A stretch of 64,000 nucleotides of DNA, taken from Achromobacter mucicolens. GTDB taxonomy: Bacteria > Pseudomonadota > Gammaproteobacteria > Burkholderiales > Burkholderiaceae_B. Under the pieces are notes generated by a model. That model saw only the letters and a program-made list of their open reading frames with translations. It was not told the origin of the DNA and searched no databases. The DNA is taken from NCBI RefSeq assembly GCF_902859725.1, contig NZ_CADIJP010000016.1, positions 1 through 64,000 of the forward strand, given 5' to 3'. Numbering within the stretch: the stretch's first letter is position 1; each line of letters opens with the position of its first letter. A program made the position numbers and the translations under genes. This document shows positions 54,301 to 63,662 of the stretch, in pieces.

Positions 54301-54672
54301 ATGAATGCAGTGACCGAAACCGTCGACCTTCAGGCCCCCCCGCCTGTTCCCCTGGTGTTCACCGACTCGGCTGCCGCCAAAGTGAAAGACCTGTTGGCCG
54401 AAGAAGGCAACCCCGAACTGAAACTGCGCGTTTTCGTGCAGGGCGGCGGCTGTTCCGGCTTCCAGTACGGTTTCACGTTTGATGAAGTCGTCAACGAAGA
54501 CGACACCGTGCTGGACAAGGCCGGCGTGCAATTGCTCGTCGATCCGATGAGCTTCCAGTATCTGGTCGGTGCCGAGATCGACTACAAGGAAGACCTGGAA
54601 GGCGCGCAGTTCGTCATCCGCAATCCCAACGCCAGCACCACCTGCGGCTGCGGCTCCTCGTTCTCGGTGTAA
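54301..54672 (+). CDS. erpA: Iron-sulfur cluster insertion protein ErpA
   Basis: 123-residue A-type carrier. The three cluster cysteines are present: Cys51 in [11 protein letters not shown] and Cys115/Cys117 in TTCGCGSSF. It delivers [4Fe-4S] clusters to apoproteins in the cytoplasm. AGGAGTG lies upstream of the ATG. Confidence 0.96.
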   Translation: MNAVTETVDLQAPPPVPLVFTDSAAAKVKDLLAEEGNPELKLRVFVQGGGCSGFQYGFTFDEVVNEDDTVLDKAGVQLLVDPMSFQYLVGAEIDYKEDLEGAQFVIRNPNASTTCGCGSSFSV

Positions 54673-54691
54673 TCACCCAGGCAGGAAAGAT

Positions 54692-54723
54692 AAAAAGCCC
54701 TTCGGTTTGCCGAAGGGCTTTTT
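54692..54723. terminator. Bidirectional terminator between erpA and anmK
   Basis: AAAAAGCCCTTCGG, loop TTTG, CCGAAGGGCTTTTT. A perfect 14-base stem serving convergent genes. Confidence 0.95.
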
Positions 54724-54747
54724 GCATGGGCGCGTGATGGGTCGCGC

Positions 54748-55881
54748 TCAGGCCGGATACAGCGCTCCAAGAATCCTCGCGCCGCGCGCGCCCGTCACGC
54801 TGGGCAGGCCGGCCGGCTTGCCGGTCATGAACGCGTGCGCCAGCCAGGCGAAAGCCAGGGCCTCCACCTGTTGCGCAGGCACGCCAAGGGCGTCGGTCGC
54901 GCGGACGGGGCGTTGCAGGCAATACGCCAGTTCCTGCATCAGGCCGGCGTTGTGGGCGCCGCCGCCGCAGACAAAGACTTCTTGCGTGCCCGCGGCCGCC
55001 CGGTCGATGGCGTCCGCCACGGTTCTGGCCGTCAGCCGCTGCAGCGTGGCCTGAACATCCTCCGGCGCGGGTGCGGCGCCGTCGAACTCCGCCAGGCGGG
55101 CGTCGAGCCATTGCATGTTGAAAAGGTCGCGGCCCGTGGATTTGGGCGGCGGCAGGCCGAACCACGGCTCGCTGCCGATGAGTTGTTCAAGCAAGGGCGC
55201 CAGCACCTGTCCCGAGGCCGCCCAGCGGCCCCCGGCGTCGTAAGGGCGGCCCAGATGCCGTTGGCACCAACCGTCCAGCAGCACGTTGGCCGGGCCGGTG
55301 TCGAAGCCGCGCGCCGGCTGCCCGGGCACGAGCAGCGTCACGTTGGCGATGCCGCCCAGGTTCAGCACGGCGCGCCCGTGGCTGGCGCCGAAGATGGCGG
55401 CGTGAAACGGCGGCACCAGCGGTGCACCCTGGCCGCCAGCGGCAACGTCGCGCGAACGGAAGTCGGCCACGACGGCAATGCCCGTCAGTTCCGCCAGCAG
55501 GGCGGGTGCGTTCAGTTGCAGGGTGTACCCAAGGTCAGGGCGGTGACGCACGGTCTGGCCGTGCGCGCCGATGGCGCTGACGTCGCTGGCGGCCACGCCC
55601 GCATCCGCAAGCAATGCCGACACGGCTTGGGCATAGACACGCGCCAACGCATTGGCCGCGAGCGCAGCGCGGGCAAGTTCGTCGCCGCCCGATTCGTTCA
55701 GCGACAGCAGCTCGTGCCGCAGATTCTCTGGCATGGGGAGGCTGGCGTTGGCCAGCACCTGAGGCGCCTGGCCCTCGTCCAGACAGGTCAGCACGCCGTC
55801 GACGCCGTCGACGCTGGTGCCGGACATCAGGCCAATGTAGAGTGTGCGGCGGTCCTGCTGGATGGGCTGGGTGGCATTCAC
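54748..55881 (-). CDS. anmK: Anhydro-N-acetylmuramic acid kinase
   Basis: 377 residues. The start is GTG 55881 (VNATQPIQQDRRTLYIGLMSGTSVDG), six to seven bases after GGAGG. The hallmark GLMSGTSVDGVD, the GAHGQTVRH and GGIANVTLL segments and FVCGGGAHN are present. It phosphorylates and opens anhMurNAc in peptidoglycan recycling, so it acts in the same wider pathway as mpl in this window. It is 85 bp downstream of the M23 peptidase gene. Confidence 0.96.
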   Translation of the reverse strand: MNATQPIQQDRRTLYIGLMSGTSVDGVDGVLTCLDEGQAPQVLANASLPMPENLRHELLSLNESGGDELARAALAANALARVYAQAVSALLADAGVAASDVSAIGAHGQTVRHRPDLGYTLQLNAPALLAELTGIAVVADFRSRDVAAGGQGAPLVPPFHAAIFGASHGRAVLNLGGIANVTLLVPGQPARGFDTGPANVLLDGWCQRHLGRPYDAGGRWAASGQVLAPLLEQLIGSEPWFGLPPPKSTGRDLFNMQWLDARLAEFDGAAPAPEDVQATLQRLTARTVADAIDRAAAGTQEVFVCGGGAHNAGLMQELAYCLQRPVRATDALGVPAQQVEALAFAWLAHAFMTGKPAGLPSVTGARGARILGALYPA

Positions 55882-55966
55882 GGGCGCCTCCAAAGAAAAA
55901 GGCGGCTGGGGCTTGATGCCCCGCCGCCGCACCCGCTGCGCGCGGGCCAGTTTTTTCGGACCTGCC

Positions 55967-57376
55967 TTAGCGGCTGGCCACGTTGGTCAGCGCGTCGGGC
56001 AGCGTCTGCTGGAATTGCGTCAGCAATTGGATCTGCTGCTTGTAGGGGCCAACCGCCTGGTTGAACGCGCGGACTTCCGCGGGTTCGAGCGCGCGGGCCA
56101 CGGGCAGGTCCACCGACAGCGGGTCGATGGGCTGGTTGTCGACGCGGAATTCGTAGTGCAGGTGCGGACCGGTGGCCCAGCCGGTGGAACCGACATAGCC
56201 CAGCAGTTGGCCCTGCGACACCTTCGAGCCCTTGGTGACGCCTTCGGCGATGCGGCTCTGGTGCGCGTACAGGGTCGAGTACTTGCCGTGGTGCTTGACG
56301 ATGACCACGTTGCCGTAGCCGTTCTGCCAGCCCGAGAATTCGACCGTGCCGTCCGCGGTGGAGTGGATCGGCGTGCCCGACGGCGCGGCGTAGTCCACGC
56401 CCTTGTGTCCCGTCCAGGTCTTGTGGATGGGGTGCATGCGCATGCCGAAGGTCGAGCTGATGCGGCTGAACTTCAGGGCGGTGCGCAGGAAGGCGCCGCG
56501 CAGGCTGGTGCCGTCGAAGTCGTAATAGGAGCCGGTCTTTTCGTCGGGGCTGAACCAGACGGCGTTGTAGGTCTTGCCGCCGTTGATGAATTCCAGGGCC
56601 AGCACGCGGCCGGCGCCGGCGTAGCGGCCGTCGTGCGAGCGCACTTCGTAGACCACGCGGAATTGATCGCCCTGGCGCAGGTCGCGCAGGAAGTCGATCT
56701 TGGCGCTGAGGATGTCGGCCATCTGCATGGTGACCGAGTCGGGAATGCCGGCCGAGTCCGTGGCGCCGAAGAGCGAGGACTTGATGGTGCCGACCGCGAC
56801 GCGGGTCTGGCGTTCCGTGCTTTCGGTGACTTCCTCGGCCTTGTAACCGTCGCCGGACGGGGCGACGTGCAGCATGCGCGTCACGACCTGGCCGTCGGTC
56901 TCGTTGCCGGGCGTGTGGATGTAGCGCAGCCACACCAGGTTGCCCGCTTCGTCCGTGGCGGCTTGCACCGAGCGGCCCGGGTACAGCTTGTAGATGCTGC
57001 GGGCGCTGGCGTCGTGGGTCAGGAAGGACTGGAGGTTGGGGGCGTCGAGTTCCAGGCGCTGCAACACCGCCGACAGCGTGTCGCCCGGACGGATCCGGGT
57101 TTCGCTGATGTAGGGGGCGGCGCTGGGCGTGCTGACTTCGACTTGCTCGGCGGTCAGCGGCAGAATGCTCTGGATGACGCGCGAGGGGGGGAGTTCGGTG
57201 CGGTCGGGTTGCTGCACCATGCCGAGAGCGGCGGCGCCTGCGAACAGACCAATTGCGGTGACGAGAAGCGTGCGGCGGAAAAGTCCCGAGCGATGGGGCT
57301 TGGGCTCAACGGGCGCAAATACGGCAGCGACTTTGCGCTTGAGGCCACTCGCCAGTTCGTGGAGGCCACGATTCAT
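55967..57376 (-). CDS. M23-family peptidoglycan metallopeptidase
   Basis: 469 residues. A basic N-terminus and one membrane helix (about 33-53) precede an OapA/LysM-like domain (IRPGDTLSAVLQRLELD, about 95-111), a middle region and a C-terminal M23 domain. The zinc ligands are visible in HKGVDYAAPSG and GPHLHYEF. It probably cleaves peptidoglycan cross-links during growth, like MepM. Divergent from tyrS. Confidence 0.94.
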   Translation of the reverse strand: MNRGLHELASGLKRKVAAVFAPVEPKPHRSGLFRRTLLVTAIGLFAGAAALGMVQQPDRTELPPSRVIQSILPLTAEQVEVSTPSAAPYISETRIRPGDTLSAVLQRLELDAPNLQSFLTHDASARSIYKLYPGRSVQAATDEAGNLVWLRYIHTPGNETDGQVVTRMLHVAPSGDGYKAEEVTESTERQTRVAVGTIKSSLFGATDSAGIPDSVTMQMADILSAKIDFLRDLRQGDQFRVVYEVRSHDGRYAGAGRVLALEFINGGKTYNAVWFSPDEKTGSYYDFDGTSLRGAFLRTALKFSRISSTFGMRMHPIHKTWTGHKGVDYAAPSGTPIHSTADGTVEFSGWQNGYGNVVIVKHHGKYSTLYAHQSRIAEGVTKGSKVSQGQLLGYVGSTGWATGPHLHYEFRVDNQPIDPLSVDLPVARALEPAEVRAFNQAVGPYKQQIQLLTQFQQTLPDALTNVASR

Positions 57377-57502
57377 CGTGAAAAAACCCTCTCAGGTGGC
57401 TTGAACTCGCAGGGTGCGGTACACGAACGGCCCTCGCGCGCACCGTTTCCGGGGCAAGGGCTGGCGCGGGGCGCATCTTGTGAACAAGGGATGGTAGAGC
57501 GA

Positions 57503-57531
57503 ACGCAACTGCGTACATATGGCAGTTGCGT
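57503..57531. promoter_or_regulatory. Ten-base perfect inverted repeat between M23 gene and tyrS
   Basis: ACGCAACTGC and GCAGTTGCGT separated by nine bases (GTACATATG). It lies 127 bp upstream of the M23 gene and 102 bp upstream of tyrS, a good place for an operator over the divergent promoters. Confidence 0.5.
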
Positions 57532-57632
57532 ATGATTAGGCCGGTATCCTAGCTGATTCGGCTAGAATTTACGATAGTTTTCGTCACTTTTTACACCTTT
57601 TTGTCGGCTGAAGCCGCATTGGCCCCCCTGTC

Positions 57633-58862
57633 ATGTCACCCACCGAAGCCCCCATCACACCTGAAGTCGAAGCCGATCTGCGTATAGCCAAGCGCGGCTG
57701 CGATGAGCTGCTGGTCGAGTCCGAATTCGCCCGCAAGCTGGCCAAGAGCCGCGCCACCGGCGTGCCGCTGCGCATCAAGCTTGGCCTGGATCCGACCGCA
57801 CCGGACATCCATCTGGGCCACACGGTGGTGCTGAACAAGATGCGCCAGCTCCAGGACCTGGGGCACAACGTCATCTTCCTCATCGGCGACTTCACCTCCA
57901 CCATCGGCGACCCCAGCGGCCGCAACAGCACCCGCCCGCCGCTCACGCGCGAGCAGATCGAGGCCAACGCCAAGACCTATTACGCGCAGGCTAGCCTGGT
58001 GCTGGATCCCGCCCGCACCGAGATCCGCTACAACTCCGAATGGTGCGACCCGCTCGGCGCCCGCGGCATGATCCAGCTCGCGTCGCGTTACACGGTGGCG
58101 CGCATGATGGAGCGCGAGGACTTCACCAAGCGCTTCAAGGGCGGTATCCCGATCTCGGTCCATGAATTCCTGTATCCGCTGATGCAGGGCTACGACTCGG
58201 TCGCGCTGAAGTCAGATCTGGAGCTGGGGGGCACCGATCAGAAGTTCAACCTGCTGGTCGGGCGCGAACTGCAAAAAGAGTATGGACAGGAGCCGCAGTG
58301 CATCCTGACGATGCCGCTGCTGGTCGGGACGGACGGCGTAGAGAAGATGTCCAAGTCCAAGGGCAACTACATCGGCATTTCAGAGTCGCCCGATTCCATG
58401 TTCGGCAAGCTGATGTCGATCTCCGACACGCTGATGTGGCGCTACTTCGAACTGCTGTCCTTCCGCTCGCTGGAGGAGATCGCGGCGCTCAAGCAAGAGA
58501 TCGATGGCGGGCGCAATCCGCGCGATGCCAAGGTCATGCTGGCGCAGGAAATCATCGCGCGGTTCCATTCCGCCAAGGCCGCCGACGATGCGCTGGCTTC
58601 GTTCGAGGCGCGTTTCCGCGACGGCGCGATTCCCGAGGACATGCCCGAGGTCAATATCGGCGGCGCGCCGGTGGGCATTCTGAAGCTGCTGCGCGAAGCG
58701 GGCCTGGTCGCCTCCGGCTCGGAAGCGCAGCGTAACGTCGAGCAGGGCGGGGTGCGCGTCAACGGCGATCGCGTGGAAGACAAATCGTTGCAATTGCCGG
58801 CCGGGACTTACGTCGTTCAGGTGGGCAAGCGAAAGTTCGCCCGTGTTAACTTGAACCCGTAA
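57633..58862 (+). CDS. tyrS: Tyrosyl-tRNA synthetase (TyrZ-like type)
   Basis: 409 residues. HIGH-type motif [19 protein letters not shown] motif [13 protein letters not shown], and a C-terminal S4-like RNA-binding domain (about 345-409). [16 protein letters not shown] and the length fit the TyrZ-like subgroup rather than the short TyrS type. It charges tRNA-Tyr. The tyrS / M23 / anmK / erpA arrangement is conserved in Burkholderiales. Confidence 0.96.
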   Translation: MSPTEAPITPEVEADLRIAKRGCDELLVESEFARKLAKSRATGVPLRIKLGLDPTAPDIHLGHTVVLNKMRQLQDLGHNVIFLIGDFTSTIGDPSGRNSTRPPLTREQIEANAKTYYAQASLVLDPARTEIRYNSEWCDPLGARGMIQLASRYTVARMMEREDFTKRFKGGIPISVHEFLYPLMQGYDSVALKSDLELGGTDQKFNLLVGRELQKEYGQEPQCILTMPLLVGTDGVEKMSKSKGNYIGISESPDSMFGKLMSISDTLMWRYFELLSFRSLEEIAALKQEIDGGRNPRDAKVMLAQEIIARFHSAKAADDALASFEARFRDGAIPEDMPEVNIGGAPVGILKLLREAGLVASGSEAQRNVEQGGVRVNGDRVEDKSLQLPAGTYVVQVGKRKFARVNLNP

Positions 58863-58933
58863 TTGCGAAGTTTTGATACGCTGAGGGTACAGACAGGGGC
58901 AGAGCGCCTTTGCGGCATTTACAGGAGCACGAC

Positions 58934-59587
58934 ATGGAACTTTCGAGTTTGTCATTTTCCGATCACGAGTCGATTCCCGAGCGCTACGCTTTCGGCAAGA
59001 TCGATGCGCAATCGCACGTCGCGCTGGCAGATAACTTCAACCCGCAGTTTTCCTGGGACGACGTCCCCGCGGGCACACAGTCGTTTGCACTGATCTGCCA
59101 CGATCCGGATGTGCCCTCGCGCCCAGACGACGTCAACCAGGAAGGCCGCGAAGTGCCCGCCGACCTGGACCGCGTGGATTTCTTCCACTGGGTGTTGGTG
59201 GACCTGCCGGCCGACCTGCGCGAGATCGACGAAGGCGCGTTCTCCAACGGCATCACGCCGCGCGGCAAGGGTGGCCCGCTGGCGCCAATGGACGCCCGCC
59301 AGGGCATCAATTCCTACTCGTCGTGGTTCGCCAATGACCACGACATGAGCGGCGAGTACTTCGGCTACGACGGTCCGTGCCCGCCCTGGAACGATGCCCT
59401 CGTGCATCGCTACATCTTCACCCTGTATGCGTTGGACGTGCCCAGCCTGAACCTGCAGGGCTCTTTCACCGGCGAAGACGCGCTGCGGGCAATCCAGAAG
59501 CACGTGCTAGCGAAGGCGTCGCTGACCGGGACCTATACGCTGAATCCGAGGCTCGCGCCCAAGCAAATCGGGGCCACCTCGACCTGA
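58934..59587 (+). CDS. YbhB/YbcL-family (PEBP) protein
   Basis: 217 residues. The phosphatidylethanolamine-binding fold is recognised from FNPQFSWDDVPAGTQSFALICHDPD, DFFHWVLVDLPA and PPWNDALVHRYIFTLYALD. Bacterial members have unclear function; inhibition of proteases or ligand binding is suggested for some. ATG 58934 has GGAG upstream; TTG 58910 is rejected. Slightly longer than YbhB because of the inserted loop around 65-75 (DVNQEGREVPADLDRV). Confidence 0.9.
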   Translation: MELSSLSFSDHESIPERYAFGKIDAQSHVALADNFNPQFSWDDVPAGTQSFALICHDPDVPSRPDDVNQEGREVPADLDRVDFFHWVLVDLPADLREIDEGAFSNGITPRGKGGPLAPMDARQGINSYSSWFANDHDMSGEYFGYDGPCPPWNDALVHRYIFTLYALDVPSLNLQGSFTGEDALRAIQKHVLAKASLTGTYTLNPRLAPKQIGATST

Positions 59588-59607
59588 CGTTCAGCCAGGT
59601 GTACGCA

Positions 59608-59631
59608 GGGCCGCCTAGTGCGGCCCTTTTT
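59608..59631 (+). terminator. Terminator after PEBP gene
   Basis: GGGCCGC, loop CTAGT, GCGGCCC, TTTTT. Confidence 0.9.
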
Positions 59632-59818
59632 CATGGCGGCAAGGCGGCGGTACGGCCGGTCACACCGTCGGCTGTGCCGTGAACACCCTTGCATGAAACT
59701 TTCTCAAGTCGGCATGAGTGCCGTTTCCGGCCGCGTGGTCAAGCCGTGGTTTTCGCGCCCGTGCGCCGGAATTTGGCGCGGTTCCGGTGGTTTTAAGCGC
59801 AAATGATCCCGCGCGACG

Positions 59819-59851
59819 GGGTAAACTACTCAGCATTCTCCGGGTTTACCC
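59819..59851. promoter_or_regulatory. GGGTAAAC/GTTTACCC inverted repeat upstream of glyA
   Basis: Perfect eight-base arms separated by 17 bases, about 60-95 bp before the glyA ATG; a leader hairpin or operator. Confidence 0.45.
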
Positions 59852-59913
59852 GCCCGACGCCGTTTTCTTATCTGCCGTTTCTTTTCCATTACCTGCCTCA
59901 GGAAACCCCCGTC

Positions 59914-61164
59914 ATGTTTGACCGCAACCTCACCTTGTCCAAGGCTGACCCGGACGTTTGGGCCGCCATCCAGAAGGAAGACCAGCGCCAAGAGCAGCAC
60001 ATCGAGCTGATCGCTTCTGAGAACTACGCCAGCCCCGCCGTCATGGAAGCGCAGGGCACGCAGCTCACGAACAAGTACGCCGAAGGCTACCCGGGCAAGC
60101 GCTACTACGGTGGTTGCGAATACGTGGACGTGGTCGAACAGCTGGCCATCGACCGCCTGAAGCAGATCTTTGGCGCCGAAGCCGCCAACGTGCAGCCCAA
60201 CTCGGGTTCGCAGGCAAACCAGGGCGTGTACATGGCGGTCCTCAAGCCGGGCGACACCGTGCTGGGCATGAGCCTGGCCGAAGGCGGCCACCTGACGCAC
60301 GGCGCGTCGGTCAACGCCTCGGGCAAGCTGTACAACTTCATCTCCTATGGCCTGGACGAAAACGAAGTCCTGAACTACGACCAGGTCGAGCAGTTGGCCA
60401 AGGAACACAAGCCCAAGCTGATCGTGGCTGGCGCGTCGGCCTACGCCCTGCACATCGATTTCGAACGCATGGCCCGCATCGCCCGTGAAAACGGCGCGCT
60501 GTTCATGGTCGACATCGCCCACTACGCCGGCCTGGTTGCTGGCGGCGCCTACCCCAACCCGGTCCCGCACGCCGACTTCGTCACCTCGACCACGCACAAG
60601 TCGCTGCGCGGCCCGCGCGGCGGCGTCATCATGATGAAGGCCGAGCACGAGAAGATCATCAACTCGGCGATTTTCCCCGGCATCCAGGGCGGTCCGCTGA
60701 TGCATGTCATCGCCGGCAAGGCCGTGGCCTTCAAGGAAGCGCTGGAACCCGGATTCAAGGACTACGCCCAGCAAGTCGTCAAGAACGCCAAGGTGCTGGC
60801 CGACACGCTGGTCAAGCGTGGCCTGCGTATCGTCTCGGGCCGTACCGAGAGCCACGTCATGCTGGTGGACCTGCGTTCCAAGGGCATCACGGGCAAGGAA
60901 GCCGAAGCGGTGCTGGGTCAGGCCCACATCACGGTCAACAAGAACGCCATCCCGAACGATCCGGAAAAGCCCTTCGTGACCAGCGGCATCCGCCTGGGCA
61001 CGCCGGCCATGACGACTCGAGGCTTCACCGAAGCCGACGCCGAGCTGACGGCCAACCTGATCGCCGACGTGCTGGACAATCCGCGCGACGAAGCCAACAT
61101 CGCCGCCGTGCGCGCCAAGGTCAATGAATTGACCTCGCGCCTGCCGGTTTACGGCAAGAAGTAA
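59914..61164 (+). CDS. glyA: Serine hydroxymethyltransferase
   Basis: 416-residue PLP enzyme interconverting serine and glycine with tetrahydrofolate. The PLP lysine is Lys229 in [14 protein letters not shown], and the N-terminal [14 protein letters not shown] and [13 protein letters not shown] are typical. The start is ATG 59914, with AGGA upstream; the frame open from 59803 is a leader extension. Confidence 0.98.
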   Translation: MFDRNLTLSKADPDVWAAIQKEDQRQEQHIELIASENYASPAVMEAQGTQLTNKYAEGYPGKRYYGGCEYVDVVEQLAIDRLKQIFGAEAANVQPNSGSQANQGVYMAVLKPGDTVLGMSLAEGGHLTHGASVNASGKLYNFISYGLDENEVLNYDQVEQLAKEHKPKLIVAGASAYALHIDFERMARIARENGALFMVDIAHYAGLVAGGAYPNPVPHADFVTSTTHKSLRGPRGGVIMMKAEHEKIINSAIFPGIQGGPLMHVIAGKAVAFKEALEPGFKDYAQQVVKNAKVLADTLVKRGLRIVSGRTESHVMLVDLRSKGITGKEAEAVLGQAHITVNKNAIPNDPEKPFVTSGIRLGTPAMTTRGFTEADAELTANLIADVLDNPRDEANIAAVRAKVNELTSRLPVYGKK

Positions 61165-61210
61165 GCAGGCGACCCGGGCGCGGCCACGCCGCGAACGGGA
61201 ATCGGGCAAA

Positions 61211-61247
61211 GGGACGGTTTCGCGAGACGCCGTCCCTTGTTCTTTTT
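61211..61247 (+). terminator. Terminator after glyA
   Basis: GGGACGG and CCGTCCC around a 12-base loop, then TTGTTCTTTTT. Confidence 0.8.
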
Positions 61248-61311
61248 GGGCATGCAGGCGGCGCCCTGGCTGGCAATCGGCCAGGCGGCCGCGGCGGGAC
61301 AGTCGTCCGAA

Positions 61312-61343
61312 TTGACGCTTTGCATGATGCCCGTCGTTACAAT
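61312..61343 (+). promoter_or_regulatory. Candidate nrdR promoter
   Basis: TTGACG (61312-61317) and TACAAT (61338-61343); the 20-bp spacing is long, so the call is tentative. Confidence 0.35.
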
Positions 61344-61382
61344 ATGCTCAATTATTGCCACCAGTGTCTTTAGGGATCACAC

Positions 61383-61862
61383 ATGCGGTGTCCATTTTGC
61401 GGCAATGCCGAAACGCAGGTTGTCGACAGCCGGGTCTCCGAAGAGGGCGACGCCATTCGCCGTCGCCGCCGCTGCCTGTCCTGTGACAAGCGGTTCACGA
61501 CCTATGAGCGGGTGGAGCTTGCCATGCCGTCGATCGTCAAGCGCAATGGCAGCCGCAGCGAATACGATCCTGTCAAATTGCGCGCAAGCCTGAGCCTTGC
61601 GCTGCGCAAACGCCCCGTCAGCACGGAGGACGTGGATGCCGCCGTTGCCCGGATCGAAGAGCAGTTACTGGCCAGCGGCCAGCGCGAGGTGCCGTCCGAA
61701 CATATCGGCGAGCTCGTCATGAACGAGCTGCGCAAGCTGGATAAGGTGGCGTACGTGCGTTTCGCCTCGGTCTACAAAAGCTTTGAGGACATCGGCGAAT
61801 TCGTCGAAGCCATCCGCGAGATGCAGGGGCCGCTGCTGCCGGGCAAGCTGCGCAAGGACTAG
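61383..61862 (+). CDS. nrdR: Transcriptional repressor NrdR
   Basis: 159 residues. The N-terminal zinc ribbon uses Cys3, Cys6, Cys31 and Cys34 (MRCPFC ... RRCLSC), followed by an ATP-cone (about 49-139) that senses ATP/dATP. It represses ribonucleotide reductase genes. A box pair of the right spacing lies upstream of nrdA at 25286-25332, so that operon is the evident target here. glyA-nrdR order is conserved in Proteobacteria. Confidence 0.97.
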   Translation: MRCPFCGNAETQVVDSRVSEEGDAIRRRRRCLSCDKRFTTYERVELAMPSIVKRNGSRSEYDPVKLRASLSLALRKRPVSTEDVDAAVARIEEQLLASGQREVPSEHIGELVMNELRKLDKVAYVRFASVYKSFEDIGEFVEAIREMQGPLLPGKLRKD

Positions 61863-61888
61863 CGCGGCCCGACGCGGCCAGGACCCCT

Positions 61889-61911
61889 GAACGGCGCCCC
61901 GGGCGCCGTTT
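61889..61911. terminator. Hairpin between nrdR and convergent regulator
   Basis: ACGGCGCCC and GGGCGCCGT around a single base, overlapping the stop of the minus-strand gene. Confidence 0.55.
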
Positions 61912-62902
61912 ATTGCATGGGCGCGCCGCTGCCGAACGCTTCATTGCCGGGCGTCCCGCGCATCAGACTTGGCGTCAGCGGCTGGAATTTGCGCCACACG
62001 CGGCGCATGTGCTGCGCCGATCCAAATCCCGACTTCTCCGCCACGCGTTCCAGGTCCAGCCGGGTGTCGCGCAGCAGGTCGCGAGCCAGCGCCACGCGGA
62101 TCTGATACAGGTAATCCATCGGCGTGCACCCCGCGTGCTCGCGGAACAGGCGCGTCAGGTGCCGCGCACTGGTGTGCGCCTGGTCCGCCAGCGACTGGGC
62201 CGACCAGGGGGCGGCGGGATCGCGGATGACGGCATCCTGCACCCGGTGCACGCCCGGATGCATATGGCTGCGATGGTCCAGCCACGGCGACAAGGCCGAG
62301 TCCGAGCCGGCGCGGCGCTGGTAGACCACCATGTCGCGCGCCGCCTCGCTGGCCACGCGCGGGCCGCAATGGCGCGCCACCATGTGCAGCGCCAGATCGA
62401 TCCCCGCCGTGATGCCCGCGCTGCTGACGAGGTTTCCGTCCTCGACGAAGATGCGGTTGTCCAGCAGCCGGGCGGTGGGATCAAGGGCAGCGAGCTGATC
62501 CAGGCAGGTGTGGTGGGTGGTGCATTCGCGCTGCCGCGTCAGCCCCGCTGCAGCCGCGAACAGCGCGCCCGCGCAGACCGTCATCAAGGTGAAGCCGTCG
62601 GCCGGATGCCGGGCAGCCAGCCACGCCACGATGGCGCGCGCCTCCTCATCGTCCAGGCGCGTGTGTTTGCCCACCACGCCCGAGACGATGACCAGCGCAT
62701 TTGCCGGCAGCACGGCCGGCAGTGGCTGCAAGTGCGCCAGGTGCAGACCAGGAATGCCGCTTTCGACGTCGCGGGAGGGGCTGCAGAAATGCTGGCTGAA
62801 CGTGCCCGGACACAGCTTGTTGGCCACACGGAAGGCCTCCGCCGGACCGGCGAGGTCCAGGAGGACGATGCCGCGCGGCACCACGAAGTAGACCGGAACC
62901 AT
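61910..62902 (-). CDS. GlxA-family AraC-type transcriptional regulator
   Basis: 330 residues. The N-terminal DJ-1/PfpI-like domain (about 1-185) contains LLDLAGPAEAFRVAN and the nucleophile-elbow segment MTVCAGALF. The C-terminal AraC helix-turn-helix (about 220-310) includes LADQAHTSARHLTRLFREH and DYLYQIRVALARDLL. Such regulators often control catabolism of quaternary amines, arginine or amides. It lies 20 bp after a cysteine hydrolase on the same strand. Confidence 0.92.
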   Translation of the reverse strand: MVPVYFVVPRGIVLLDLAGPAEAFRVANKLCPGTFSQHFCSPSRDVESGIPGLHLAHLQPLPAVLPANALVIVSGVVGKHTRLDDEEARAIVAWLAARHPADGFTLMTVCAGALFAAAAGLTRQRECTTHHTCLDQLAALDPTARLLDNRIFVEDGNLVSSAGITAGIDLALHMVARHCGPRVASEAARDMVVYQRRAGSDSALSPWLDHRSHMHPGVHRVQDAVIRDPAAPWSAQSLADQAHTSARHLTRLFREHAGCTPMDYLYQIRVALARDLLRDTRLDLERVAEKSGFGSAQHMRRVWRKFQPLTPSLMRGTPGNEAFGSGAPMQ

Positions 62903-62922
62903 CTGCGCCTCCCGCCCGCGCG

Positions 62923-63486
62923 TTACACGGCCAGCGCGTCGGCGGCGCGGACGATACGGGCAAAACGGCCTTGCAGGACCAGTTCGGTCCGGTCGCGGAT
63001 CTCGGCCGGCGTGTAGGTCCTGCCCGACGGGCTTTGCATCGCGAAGGTCAGCGTGGCGTCAGTCGGAAAGACCACCTTGAAGCCGGCATCGCTGGCATGG
63101 CGCGACGTGGTTTCACAGCATTGTTCGGTGCGGATACCAGCCACGATGATGCCTTCGATGCCATGCTTGAGCAGCCAGTCGTGCAACGAGGCGCCGGTTT
63201 CATCCTTCGCGTAGAGCGACGAATGGACCGTCTTGTGGAACACCGCGGTCGGAGCGATGCGCAGTTCCTTCAATGTCTTGACGTGTCCGGAGGCGAGCGA
63301 AAAGGGGTTCGCGGGATCATCGGACGGGCTGGTGTGAAACACCTGCAGCACTGGAATGTCCTTGGCCTGGGCGCCATCGATCAGGGCCTGAATCTGCGAA
63401 ATGAACGCCGGATACTCCGATTCGTCCCAAAACGGACGTTGGCGGAAAGAGTCTTGTACGTCGATAACGATAAGTGCCTGTTTCAT
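62923..63486 (-). CDS. Isochorismatase-family cysteine hydrolase
   Basis: 187 residues with the triad Asp9 (VIDVQ), Lys85 (FHKTVHSS) and Cys123 (GIRTEQCCETT). The short length and the motif GIRTEQCCE resemble nicotinamidase-like hydrolases of unknown substrate. It is first in a two-gene unit with the GlxA-type regulator, which may sense its substrate. Confidence 0.9.
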   Translation of the reverse strand: MKQALIVIDVQDSFRQRPFWDESEYPAFISQIQALIDGAQAKDIPVLQVFHTSPSDDPANPFSLASGHVKTLKELRIAPTAVFHKTVHSSLYAKDETGASLHDWLLKHGIEGIIVAGIRTEQCCETTSRHASDAGFKVVFPTDATLTFAMQSPSGRTYTPAEIRDRTELVLQGRFARIVRAADALAV

Positions 63487-63662
63487 TTCCGGGCCTCCTG
63501 GCCATGGATTCTAGGGGTACGGCGCTATTTTTACTCCGAACCGGCTCGGCGGCGAGCGCGATCCGAGACGGCGGGCGGCCCAAAACGGACATCCGTATCT
63601 CTGCGCGGCGGCATGGGGGCAAAGCCGGGCGGGACGGCGCCGGCGGACATACAATCGCCGGC

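Larger units (their letters stand above)
59588..59913. other. Intergenic region before glyA
   Basis: 326 bp with a terminator near the left end and an inverted repeat near the right. No gene or riboswitch is evident. Confidence 0.6.

Noticed and set aside
59588-59913. Glycine riboswitch before glyA
   Set aside because: I could not find the paired aptamer layout; only a simple inverted repeat is visible.
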